64,000 nt of DNA. It comes from Rhipicephalus microplus. Lineage: Eukaryota; Arthropoda; Arachnida; Ixodida; Ixodidae. This document shows, in pieces, positions 55,153 to 64,000 of this stretch (the first letter of the stretch is position 1; each line of letters opens with the position of its first letter). The position numbers and the translations under genes were made by a program. The notes beneath the pieces were generated by a model, which was given only the letters and a program-made list of their open reading frames with translations, made no database searches and had not been told where the DNA came from. The stretch is from assembly GCF_043290135.1 (NCBI RefSeq), contig NC_134709.1, positions 109,113,645-109,177,644 of the forward strand, given 5' to 3'.

Positions 55153-58100
55153 CTGTGTTTACTATCTTTGTCACTTAGTGTGCAGTTTCAGCGTGTAGTG
55201 CACGGCCAACTCGCGAAGTTTATCTACTTACCTGTTGTTACCCTCTTTAAGAGACACAGGGAAGGTATAATTGTGGTGTCGGCGTCAATGTCGGCGTTGT
55301 TGATTGAGAGCGAAAAATCATCTTATGCGTGGCCGAAAAATCGAGAACGATGCAAATAAATAATGAAAAAAAAACCGGAGCAGAGTGATCGACTGAGTCA
55401 GTGGTGAACAGTGGTGGCGAATGAGTGCCAGGTTGTAGTAGGGGATGTGGTCAGTGGTGGTGTTAGGTGGCTGTATAAGGGCCTAAAGATGTTCACACTA
55501 AAAGTGCGTGAAACGTTTAATTCCTAAATTAATATTAGTGACGTGAGTTGTGCTTGATGACGATAGATGAGCAGTTCTTGCAATAAAGTACAGTATGGAG
55601 GTAGCTTGAAAGCCTCACAAATGCCCTTGAGACCAATTGGCTCTGCGGTAGAAGCTTTATTTTAATAAATTAAACTATAGCAGCATTGCTGTCTCCCAAG
55701 AGGCCATGCTTACGGATCACCTGTGTAGATGACGTGACAGCTTCGATGTTCTTCGAAATAGCGTAAGAAACAATCAAACTTAAGAAAGGATCTTTGCCTC
55801 GGAACATTACTGGATGTTGTGGGATTCGCTGTCGAAAGGTTACCGGAAAATGTTTCTTCCTAAGTGCTTCAAGCTCCCTGTTTTCCAGTAAGATGTGAAG
55901 GAATGAGATTGGCCGGCCACATTTATCACGGCTGGGTAGCCCATCACCGGACAAAAGGTATGCGTGTGTGCTGTGTCCCGTATTCTAAGTCTGCATAATG
56001 TTACTTCATTGTGAAGTATCTTCGAAGAGGTTGGTCAGCTACCGAAGTATGGCTTAATCGTGTGTAAGTTATCATGTCTTTCTGGATCGCACAATTTTCG
56101 CCAGAACGCCCTAAGTTATATACTTTTAAAGGGGCTTCAAGTCCGTTAAAGTAACACCGATAAGTGCATTAGAAGCAGTTACATGGGCAGAAGTGGCTAG
56201 CTGGTCAGCTAAGCCATCGCCTTCAATGTCTCTATGTCCAGGCACCAAGCGCTGCACGATATGTTGGCTGGACGCATAGATAGTGCAAAGTAAAAACTAC
56301 AGTTCCATCACTACGGCTTTTTCGGATAGAGTGATATATTCATTATTGGAGATAACCTGCCATCACCGATAAAAATATTGTAACCACGACACAAGCGCAA
56401 AGCATCGAATTCCAGGGCAACAAATGGGAATGTTATCGAAGTATAAGGCTAGCAGCTCACTGTCTTGGATTCGACCTTACGTAACTCAACAAAACAATGG
56501 TCGACCAGTCGGGGAGAAGCTTGCCACGTCCTCCCCGACGGGCTGTGCTCGGAGGCAGCTTCGCAGCTGACGTGCCTGTTGTCTTGTGATCATAGTGCCC
56601 TGTGGCGAGCTGTACACCAGGTGGAGCACGCATGCGGGGGATGCCGCTTGAAGCACCTCGGATTGTGGATGGCGACTACCACTGTTTACAAACATGACAG
56701 ATGTCTCTAGGACCCCTAAAAAGCAACTCAACATGCAAAGAATGCGTGTGTTATTCTTTCCTTACATTTCCAGTCTTTTACACGTGTGGTGTATTTACGG
56801 GACGTGATGAAGAAATAAGCTCTCGAATGGTTTCTATGCGAGTGGCATGAATTGCGAAGTTTTCGATTTCCCAGTCCACTTTTAAATGCAAGCGTACGCC
56901 CAGTATGCCTCGCCCCGTCTGGCTATCGCACGCACTCGACTAATATCACGTAGTTTCGTACGTTTTCGATTGTGCGAGCTGATGACAACAAGCAGATGAA
57001 AAGTGCCAAATCCTGAGAGTCTCAAATAACGCTTAGTGTCGACACTGTCCCCTTGTTTTGCGAATAAACAAATGGCGTGAAGGAAACAGCGCCCGTAGTG
57101 AAAGGCGGCGAGAAGGCAGCCGTCATTTTGTCTGACGGTTGCTTCTTTTGCTTTTTGCTTCGCTACACACCGTTTATCGGCTGATTTTCTTTTAAAGGGC
57201 CCCGAAGCAACCTCTGAGTGTAATCGAAGGATGAGGGCGTTTGTGACGCCAGCTGTTTGTTCCCGTGACGTGAAGATGTAAAGGGCTCTCGATCGTTCAA
57301 TGTAATATAGACATATGTTGCGAATTCTCCCCTATCTTGCTTCGCTATGCATTCGCATGCTCCATCTGCCTTGTCTATCACCATCGGGCGCGACATATCC
57401 ACTGGGGAGCTATTCTACAAGTATCCAGTCAGTCTACATGTCGACTTCGGTGGATAACTTTCAGTTACTCGAAAAAGCGGCGAGCCATGACGTCATGGCG
57501 CTCTTGACCACGTCGACGAACCGAACCGAACCCAAAGAGAAAGCAAGTGCATGAAATGTACACTAATAGGAGTCTTAAGGAAACTTGGTAAGTATGAAGT
57601 TGCATATATGAACGCACTGAGATTTTGGGAGGATGATGCAGGGAATGCATATCGGCTTTCCTGGTGCGTCAGGCGGGCGCTCACGTTAAACCCAACTCAA
57701 GGGCAAACGTGATTAGGTATTGGGTACGGCCTCCAAGATGTGCGGTCAAAAATGGTTCTCTCTGGGCAGCAATAGTTGCAGTGAAACGCACACTGATCCT
57801 CGCATTTTTGTCGGCTGCTGTGAAAGCTTCGTGACGTTAAAATGACATTGCGGGAGAATGACCGGGAATGGGGGGCACCTTGCTCGCCGAGCTCGAGCCA
57901 GTCATTGGAGGCCGAAGTGGACGGTGCCCTGAATGAATTCATCGAGAACCGCGCCCATGATTTCACCTATTTTTATGCGCTTGCTTCTACACAAGCGGAG
58001 ACGGCAAGCCTGTAGCCGAAAAGCTCGAAACCCTGACTGGCTCAACGCTCAGTGGTGACACTGTGCAGCTGTGTTGTGAAGAAATAAGTAGAAAGTAGGA

Positions 58101-58716
58101 CATAGCTCTTGTCGCAAGGGTGGCGAAGGCGGGAAGGTACACTCTCGAATTTGAACTCCATGTGGTTTAGGGGCCCCTTTGCTTTCCTTGCGGAGTGTCC
58201 TTTCCAAACTCACGTTATGTATACGTATTCGCCGGCGCACACTTCGATGCAGTGTTCACTTCGCGTTACTGTGACTCCACCAACTGCGCGCCTCTTGGTT
58301 ACACGCTTTAAGTTTGCGCCGCTTGTCAGACCATCAACACGACTGCGTTAGTACTCTGGCGATTCGGCACCTGCGTGACGTTGCCGATTCGCAAGCGCGC
58401 GCACGCGGGTTTAACGACGAACACCAAGGAGTGCAGGCATCTGCTTCATTGCAGACCAAGAGGTATCTGCTTGTTTGACCAATTGCAACGTCATATATCG
58501 ATGACATCACAGACGCAACGCATTCACGTCGCACACGTCACCGAGGGAGCCCGAAAGAAGAAGAGAAGTGATTGTTTATTTTTTAATTTGCGGCACGCCC
58601 ACAGCTTTATCACTGCTGTCGTTAATGGAAGCATTCTGAATACAGTGCGTGAGTTTACTTGAAATGTTTGAAAAAAAAATGCGAGTCATTTAGGTTTTTT
58701 AGTGGCTAGGCCGTAC
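55153..58716 (-). other. Intron between exons b and c
   Basis: About 3.6 kb. The only coding-like content is an RNase H-like relic at about 56156-56465 and an unrecognised minus-strand open frame at 55670-55954 (RPISFLHILLENRELEALRK). 56470-58716 shows nothing I can support. Confidence 0.5.
56156..56465 (-). pseudogene. Relic LINE RNase H domain
   Basis: Minus-strand translation gives SELLALYFDNIP and, after stops, IVQRLVPGHRDIEGDGLADQLATSAHV, which fits the RNase H pattern in which WIPGHxGIxGNxxAD precedes the last catalytic aspartate. It is short, broken and unattached to RT. It lies in the host intron. Confidence 0.4.
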
Positions 58717-58859
58717 CTGCGCGTTTTGCAGCGAGGGCGGAGCATTTCTCCTTGGGGGCCATGCGGAGCTCGTTGTCGAAGTAGTCGAGGTTTTTCTGAA
58801 TGGGAATTCCATTCGGGCAGTGGGTAGACGTCCTCACGTGGTCCACGCATGCCTTGTGA
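58717..58859 (-). CDS. Host gene exon b
   Basis: The minus-strand exon of 143 nt is bounded by acceptor CATACATAG| and donor GCGCAG|GTACGG. Its first base completes the codon begun by the last two bases of exon a (GA+T = Asp), and its last base G starts a Gly codon finished by exon c. It encodes HKACVDHVRTSTHCPNGIP, then QKNLDYFDNELRMAPKEKC and SALAAKRA, with three cysteines. Both junctions match in phase, which supports one gene across the three exons. Function is unknown. Confidence 0.7.
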
Positions 58860-59233
58860 CTATGTATGAGGCTGTGCGAATAATATTTTGTGAAAAGACT
58901 GGACTAAATGCAGTAAAATAACGACAGTCATAGCACAAAACGGCAGCGATCAAAGTAAAAAGACGCATTTGAAGCAAGAAGAATTGTCTCGCTCTACAAT
59001 TAAACGCTGTCTAAACGATGTTAATCGTTCAGATGTAAAACAATCACCTGTGTTCCTATGCATTCCGCTAAATTTCTTTAGTTGCGTGCTCGCTCTGTTG
59101 TCTGAGCGGCCTCACAAGCTGATTATGAGTAATCCGTTTTAGTGGCTGAAGAACGAGGAGCGCATTGCCTGAAGGGTAATGTAGTGCTAACTGTGACAAG
59201 GACATGAAGTAAGTCTAAAGCGGCCTAAAAGCA

Positions 59234-59434
<201 letters not shown>

Positions 59435-59511
59435 GGAGCGTTTGTCGCCGGATCCGGGAATAATAGGAGAATAAAAGGAGTTTGACTCACAAGTGAAAAG
59501 ATTTTTTACTT

Positions 59512-59543
59512 GACGTTTCGACCGTGGGCCCGGCCTTCGTCAG
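59512..59543 (-). ncRNA. Hammerhead-ribozyme-like motif in PLE3
   Basis: The minus strand reads CTGACGA (the CUGANGA core), an extra A, a 5-bp stem GGCCG/CGGTC, then GAAACGTC (GAAA core and a GUC-type cleavage triplet). Penelope-like elements are known to encode hammerheads. The extra A before stem II departs from the canonical core, so activity is uncertain. Confidence 0.5.
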
Positions 59544-59832
59544 AATGAAACAAAACACAGCAATGGTAACCACTTATATGCCAGTTGGTCACATGGATTG
59601 TAGATAGGTACAATCAATACACGTGGAAAAAATGCGTTCAAAATGTATCAACATACTGTTCGTCAGTAACATACTCGCGTAACAAGAAGATTCAACAGCA
59701 ATTGACAGCTCATGTGGTGACGAAAAAAACACCGATAACAGAAGATTAACACGTGAAAAACAGCACCTACACTGTTACGGACAATTTTCAAGGATATAAT
59801 AATAATAAAAGGTGATCAATGCGCATGACATA

Positions 59833-61743
59833 TTACTGGCGCAAGAACGTTAAGGTGCCGGGATTTTCGTTGAGACCGAAAGCAATGGTACTGAATTTGT
59901 GGATGAGATATGATTCCCGGACTTCTCTGTCACGATGGGAGCTAAAGCCTGACTCTAGAATTGTAGCTTTTATCTTGCTGAAGGAATGACCTGGAAGCGC
60001 AACGTGTTTCGATAACGGTAAGTTAGGAAGGGAAATCGCGTGTGCTTTATGATTATTAAAACGTAGACGAAAGCTGGTCTCGGTTTGTCCAATGTATTGC
60101 ATACCACATACAGAGCACTCCAGAAGATAGATTACGTTCGATGTGTAACAGCAAAAGTTACCCTTTATTTTAAGACTGAAACCGGAGGCGGTACTCTGAG
60201 CTGAAAGTGATGTTGTCATATGTGCACAAATTTTGCAGCGTGATTTATTGCATGGATGGCAACCCGAATATTGCGGTTTAGTAACTTTAGAGGATGTGAC
60301 TAAGTCGTGTAAATTTTTAGAGCGTCTGTAGATTACTTTAGGTGGAATCGGGAAGATTGTTCGGAGACGTTGGCTTTGCAAGAGGATATTATGATGCTTT
60401 TGAAGAATACAGTTTACTCTGGGAGCCGAAGCTGAATGAGTGAGGACCAGGTTGGTTAGGCGTGAGGTGGCAGTCTTTTTCGGTGCCTTTAATAAGGTCT
60501 TGCGTTCGACGAGGTCAGCCTTTTTGAAAGCGTCTTCTACGAGACGGACAGGATAATTCTGTTTAACTAAAGATTCCCTCAGGGAAGTGCAGTTCTGGTG
60601 ATAATCAGACTCATGTGTACAAACGCGTTTGAAACGGAGTGCCTGACTGTATGGAATGCTGGTCTTCCAGTGCTTTAAATGACTACTGTGAAAATGAAGA
60701 TATTGGTGCCTGTCTGTGGGCTTCTTGAAAAGCGTGGTGCTTAGTCTGCCGTTCCGCAAAAAAACAGTAATGTCAAGAAAATCTGCGCGCTTGTCCGAGA
60801 ATGAATGGGAGAATGATATGGAACTGTGAACATTGTTGAACGCTGTTATAAATGAAAGTAATGCATGCTCCCCGTGTTCCCAAATCAGGAAGATGTCGTC
60901 AATGTACCTTTTATAAAAAAGTGGCGTTAATGTTTGACTACTCAAGAATTCTTTCTCCAGCACACCCATGAAGATATTAGCGTAATTGGGGCCAATTTTA
61001 GTCCCCATGGAAGTCCCGTTCACTTGTACGAAATGGTCATCGTTGAATTCAAAGTTATTGTATTGAAGAATTAATTTCAATAATGTTGCTAATGTTGCGC
61101 CATCTATAGAATGGTCGGAGGCCGAACGCTCGTATTCCTGACGAACAGCTTCGATTCCGTCCTTGTGTGGAATGTTTGTATATAGGGAACAAACATCCAG
61201 AGTAACCAAGAGGGATCCTTCAGGAATAATTAAATCGGCAATGTCGCTCAAGAATTGGCCTGAGTCTTTGATGTAGGACGGGTAAGTTTGCGGAATATGG
61301 CTAATGAGGGTGTCAACAAAACTGGAAATCTTCTCAGTTACGGAACCGATAGCCGAAACTATTGGTCTGCCGGGGTTGCCTGTCTTATGAATTTTGGGTA
61401 GTAGATAAAACCTTCCTGCTGAAGGACTTAGCGGGAGCAAGAAAGATAGGTCCTTGACTGTTAACTTTTTATCTGCCACGAGTTGTTCTAATTCTTTTTT
61501 GATGACACATTTAAAATCGTTAGTGGGGTCCATTTCCAAGCGTCTGTAGAAGGTGTCATTTCGTAACTGTCTGTAAGCCTCTGAAATATAGTCAACTCGA
61601 TTCATAAGAACAATGGCGCCTCCTTTGTCTGCTTGCTTGATGACAATGTCGGTATTGTTAGCCAAGCTCTTTATTGCCTCCTTTTCCTTAATAGAAATGT
61701 TGCTCTTAAATGGTTGTTGTTGCAGCCACCCAAAGCATTGCAA
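59833..61743 (-). CDS. PLE3 reverse transcriptase with C-terminal GIY-YIG endonuclease
   Basis: An open frame of 636 codons without internal stops. RT: IVIKQADKGGAIVLMN (start), FYLLPKIHKTGNPGRPIVS, LVTLDVCSLYTNIPH (catalytic D), VQVNGTSMGTKIGPNYANI, YKRYIDDIFLIW (catalytic DD) and DFLDITVFLRNGRL. The linker GCHPCNKSRCKIC is cysteine-rich. GIY-YIG is NVIYLLECSVCGMQYIGQTE with RLRFNNHK and a downstream E. All key residues are visible. The family's usual ORF is about 800 residues or more, so the N-terminus is missing; the ATG at 61743 is only the first in the truncated frame. Confidence 0.85.
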   Translation of the reverse strand: MQCFGWLQQQPFKSNISIKEKEAIKSLANNTDIVIKQADKGGAIVLMNRVDYISEAYRQLRNDTFYRRLEMDPTNDFKCVIKKELEQLVADKKLTVKDLSFLLPLSPSAGRFYLLPKIHKTGNPGRPIVSAIGSVTEKISSFVDTLISHIPQTYPSYIKDSGQFLSDIADLIIPEGSLLVTLDVCSLYTNIPHKDGIEAVRQEYERSASDHSIDGATLATLLKLILQYNNFEFNDDHFVQVNGTSMGTKIGPNYANIFMGVLEKEFLSSQTLTPLFYKRYIDDIFLIWEHGEHALLSFITAFNNVHSSISFSHSFSDKRADFLDITVFLRNGRLSTTLFKKPTDRHQYLHFHSSHLKHWKTSIPYSQALRFKRVCTHESDYHQNCTSLRESLVKQNYPVRLVEDAFKKADLVERKTLLKAPKKTATSRLTNLVLTHSASAPRVNCILQKHHNILLQSQRLRTIFPIPPKVIYRRSKNLHDLVTSSKVTKPQYSGCHPCNKSRCKICAHMTTSLSAQSTASGFSLKIKGNFCCYTSNVIYLLECSVCGMQYIGQTETSFRLRFNNHKAHAISLPNLPLSKHVALPGHSFSKIKATILESGFSSHRDREVRESYLIHKFSTIAFGLNENPGTLTFLRQ

Positions 61744-62611
61744 AACGGGTATTCCATATTCTCAGGCCTACCGGTACCGAAGAATATGCACCGATATGCG
61801 GGAATTTGACAGACACGCGGAACACCTAAAGCATTCCTTATTGAAACAAAATTATCCGGAAGACATTATTGACGATGCCATACTACGTGCTCGCAACGTG
61901 AACAGGAATGATATAATTAAGGGACCAAACAAAGTACCTAAAACGACTTCCCAAACGAACCTTGTACTAACTTACTCCTCATCAGCGCCACGAATCAACA
62001 ACATACTTTCCCGCCATTTCAACATAATCAGGCAAAGCAAACGACTAACTTCTATTTTCGCGAAGCCACCTCACGTGGTGTACCGCCGGGATAAAAATCT
62101 GAAGGACATTCTTGTCAGGGCAAAAACAAACACCCCCAAAATTCAATCAGGGTGCCATCCCTGCGGAAAATCTCGATGCAAGGTATGCCCACAGATGCTC
62201 ACGACACGTGAATCCAAAGCGAACTTCTCGGATTTCAAATTCTGCATAACGGAAAGCCTTAATTGTGACTCCAGTAACGTAATATACATGCTACATTGCA
62301 ACATCTGCGGACAAGAATATATCGGCCAAACAGACACGCCATTTCGGCTGCGGTTCAATAATCACCGGTACCACGCCACTTCACTGCCGAAGCTACCTTT
62401 ATCTAGACATCTGCGCCTGCCAAACCACAGTTTTAAAAATATTAGCGTAACTCTTTTGCAGTCTGGTTTTTCAAACAGACGCGAGCGCGAACAGCGTGAG
62501 GCATATTTTATTTTCAAATTTCGTACATTAGTAGCCGGTATCAATGAGGACCCCGGAAAACTCAACTGCCTCCGAGAAGTAAGCCAGGAGAAAATTGGTG
62601 ACAAAGATTGA
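61727..62611 (+). pseudogene. PLE4 GIY-YIG endonuclease region (RT missing)
   Basis: The coding frame begins at the junction with HCKTGIPYSQAYRYRRICTD, equivalent to HWKTSIPYSQALRFKRVCTH in PLE3, so the break falls after the RT domain. It continues through GCHPCGKSRCKVC and NVIYMLHCNICGQEYIGQTD, with RLRFNNHR, to REVSQEKIGDKD and a stop. The catalytic GIY-YIG residues are present but there is no RT. The frame remains open upstream to 61613 only by chance, through PLE3 antisense sequence. Confidence 0.85.
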
Positions 62612-63159
62612 TAGCTGGAGACCATGCTTTTTTCTGACTGACTCGTACGTGTACACTGTCCTTCTTTTCTTTTCTTTTTTTTTCACATGCACATACAAAG
62701 TGTTTACGTTCGCCTACCACTTCATGACCGTTGAAGGGAAACGGACGAAGATTAAAGGTAAATAGCCGACCGACCCATTAACGAGAAACCTTTCCTTTAC
62801 ACACACCGCCCGCCGCCCGCCGAACGACCAAACGACCAATTACGGGGAAACCCCTTTCTTTAGGCACGCCGTCCCGGACCCTCCCGGCACCGCGGCGACA
62901 ATCTTGGGTGGCCCGACACACGCCAAGAACTGAACAGCACGTGATATGAACCGTAGGTGGATGTAGACGGACAGTTGGCTTCGTTTTCAGTGTTGACAGT
63001 GGTTCTTCCTCTTTTTTACTATCTTTCTTTTCTTTCTTTTTCCGTCTTTTTTCTCTCTCTTTTATTTTCCTTCTTCCAGTTCCCTCTCACTCTCGCAAAC
63101 GTCTTTCAAGGCGAGAGGGACGCGGCAGCAAGGAAGTTCATGTCAGTATAACTCATCCC

Positions 63160-63195
63160 CTGATGAAGGGAGGTCCCCTCCCGAAACTGTTGGGA
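63160..63195 (+). ncRNA. Hammerhead-ribozyme-like motif in PLE4
   Basis: CTGATGA at 63160-63166, an extra A, a 6-bp stem GGGAGG/CCTCCC (68-73 with 77-82), then GAAAC and TGTTGGGA. TCCC before the core can pair with GGGA after it (stem I). It has the same layout and the same extra A as the PLE3 motif, in a different sequence. Confidence 0.5.
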
Positions 63196-63286
63196 AATAA
63201 ATATATTTATCCTTGTTGACAACGCTCCCGTTGTGCCATATCCCATACCTTCACGAAGACTAACTGGCCCATTGAATTATTACTCC

Positions 63287-63290
<4 letters not shown>

Positions 63291-63379
<89 letters not shown>

Positions 63380-63407
63380 TGAGTGTGTGTGTGTGTGTGT
63401 GTGTGTG
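63291..63407. repeat. (TA)n and (GT)n microsatellites
   Basis: (AT)n at 63291-63376, followed by GCGTGAG and (GT)n to 63407. Confidence 0.95.
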
Positions 63408-63805
63408 AGGCTAAACGAAGGTATTGTTGGAATATAATGCGCTAAAATACGCATCGTATCAAAAGCATCCACCTCTCTCTCCCTTTTACCCTCTTGAAGA
63501 AAGGCAGCAGCAAGAGGTTGTTTTGACGTTTCGGCCGAGGTCGAACATTTAAGTATACAGTATGTTCCCGTCCCTCTTTACGAAGCAAGTTCGAAGTAAG
63601 CGTAGAGCGAGAAGCATATGATGAAAACAGAAAGTAAAAGGTTAAAAAAAGGTCTCAAGGGACAACAGTAGCTGTGAAACGCTGATATACATTACGGAGT
63701 TACTCGCACGACTTTGATCGTGTTCCAACCAATTATCGGCCTGCCTGAAGCAACCGCTAAACAGTCCCGCAAGTCAAAACACGACGAACTCGCCGTCACA
63801 CTTAC
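63408..63805. other. Intron sequence with a Penelope 3' fragment
   Basis: 63525-63532 reads GACGTTTC, the reverse complement of GAAACGTC, followed by GGCCGAGGTC. This is the end of a hammerhead-like motif without its CUGANGA half, so it is probably a Penelope scrap. Nothing else is recognised. Confidence 0.35.
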
Positions 63806-64000
63806 TCGCACACAAGGTTCGTGCGCTTGTCGTAATCGGTCTCGTTGGCGCCGGGCAAGTTGAACATGTACATGAGGCCGCACTCGAAGTACTTCTGCAG
63901 GTACAGATCCTCGTTGCACGTCGGCACGGGAGTGGGCGCGGGCGGCGGAGGCACGGTGCGGTTCGACACGTCGGGTGCCACGAAGCCCCGGCAGTACTTG
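63806..64000 (-). CDS. Host gene exon a: proline-rich linker and first cysteine module (cut by window edge)
   Basis: The minus strand is open from the window edge to the donor GA|GTAAGT at 63806. It encodes KYCRGFVAPDVSNRTV, a PPPPAPTPVP linker, then CNEDLYLQKYFECGLMYMFN... KRTNLVC. There is a possible N-glycosylation site at NRT and another at NET. The exon is GC-rich with strong third-position GC, unlike the flanking intron. The module resembles exon c. A secreted or extracellular protein is inferred only from the cysteines and sequons. Confidence 0.7.

Larger units (their letters stand above)
59432..61743 (-). mobile_element. PLE3: Penelope-like element, 5'-truncated, with GIY-YIG
   Basis: The minus-strand element holds one long frame (61743-59833), a 3' UTR, and a hammerhead-like motif at 59512-59543. 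Its 5' end abuts PLE4 head-to-head at about 61727-61743. It lies in the host intron in the same orientation as the gene. Confidence 0.9.
61727..63200 (+). mobile_element. PLE4: 5'-truncated Penelope-like element, different lineage
   Basis: The plus-strand fragment carries the post-RT linker and GIY-YIG (61727-62611), a long 3' UTR rich in CT tracts, the right copy of the 67-bp repeat (63078-63144), a hammerhead-like motif (63160-63195) and AATAAATAT near 63196. It faces away from PLE3. Confidence 0.85.

Overview
The window looks like repeat-dense genomic DNA of a hard tick (Ixodidae, possibly Rhipicephalus-like). The case rests on tRNA-derived SINEs with a TCAA-type tail that resemble the tick Ruka family, a satellite of about 147 bp, and many decayed Ty3/Gypsy, I-clade and Penelope-like elements. 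Spliced exons with GT/AG boundaries rule out a prokaryote. There is no operon, CRISPR array, rRNA gene or confident tRNA gene. The species call is inference.

Layout. 1-6580 holds two minus-strand Gypsy remnants (Gy1, Gy2); Gy1 is split between gag and protease by two old Penelope-like RT fragments in inverted orientation. 6749-7398 holds a small inverted-repeat element and a (GACA)n-cored repeat. 7425-13310 is a decayed minus-strand I-clade LINE (I-a) with a SINE inserted. 13311-15573 holds another SINE, a hairpin and repeat fragments. 15574-26260 is a second minus-strand I-clade LINE (I-c), with a younger plus-strand I-clade LINE (I-b, 20207-25945) inserted just before its ORF1 start. 26262-30940 holds tandem repeats, two inverted copies of the microsatellite-cored family, SINE debris and a diverged duplication. 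30941-33825 is Gypsy Gy3 (with a SINE), followed by (CTAT)n. 34320-43190 is a satellite tract hit by Gypsy Gy4 (LTRs 35650-35897 and 42816-43092), which was itself hit by a plus-strand LTR element with SCAN-like gag (37332-41461). 43239-43840 is an inverted-repeat element. 43853-52905 is a 5' piece of Gypsy Gy5 whose protease is split by a repeat with matching termini (45590-52321); that repeat contains a tRNA-like SINE head split by a nearly full-length Tx1-like LINE (45911-50864). The last 11 kb (54990-64000) carries three exons of a host gene on the minus strand, with (TA)n tracts and two back-to-back Penelope elements with GIY-YIG domains in one intron.

How the parts relate. Apart from the host exons, nearly all recognisable coding sequence belongs to retroelements. 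Target-site duplications and split reading frames give a relative insertion history: satellite, then Gy4, then the SCAN-gag element; Gy5, then the terminal-repeat element, then the Tx1-like LINE; I-c, then I-b; Gy1, then the Penelope pair. The host exons join in phase and encode a cysteine-rich protein with two similar cysteine modules. I do not recognise its family.
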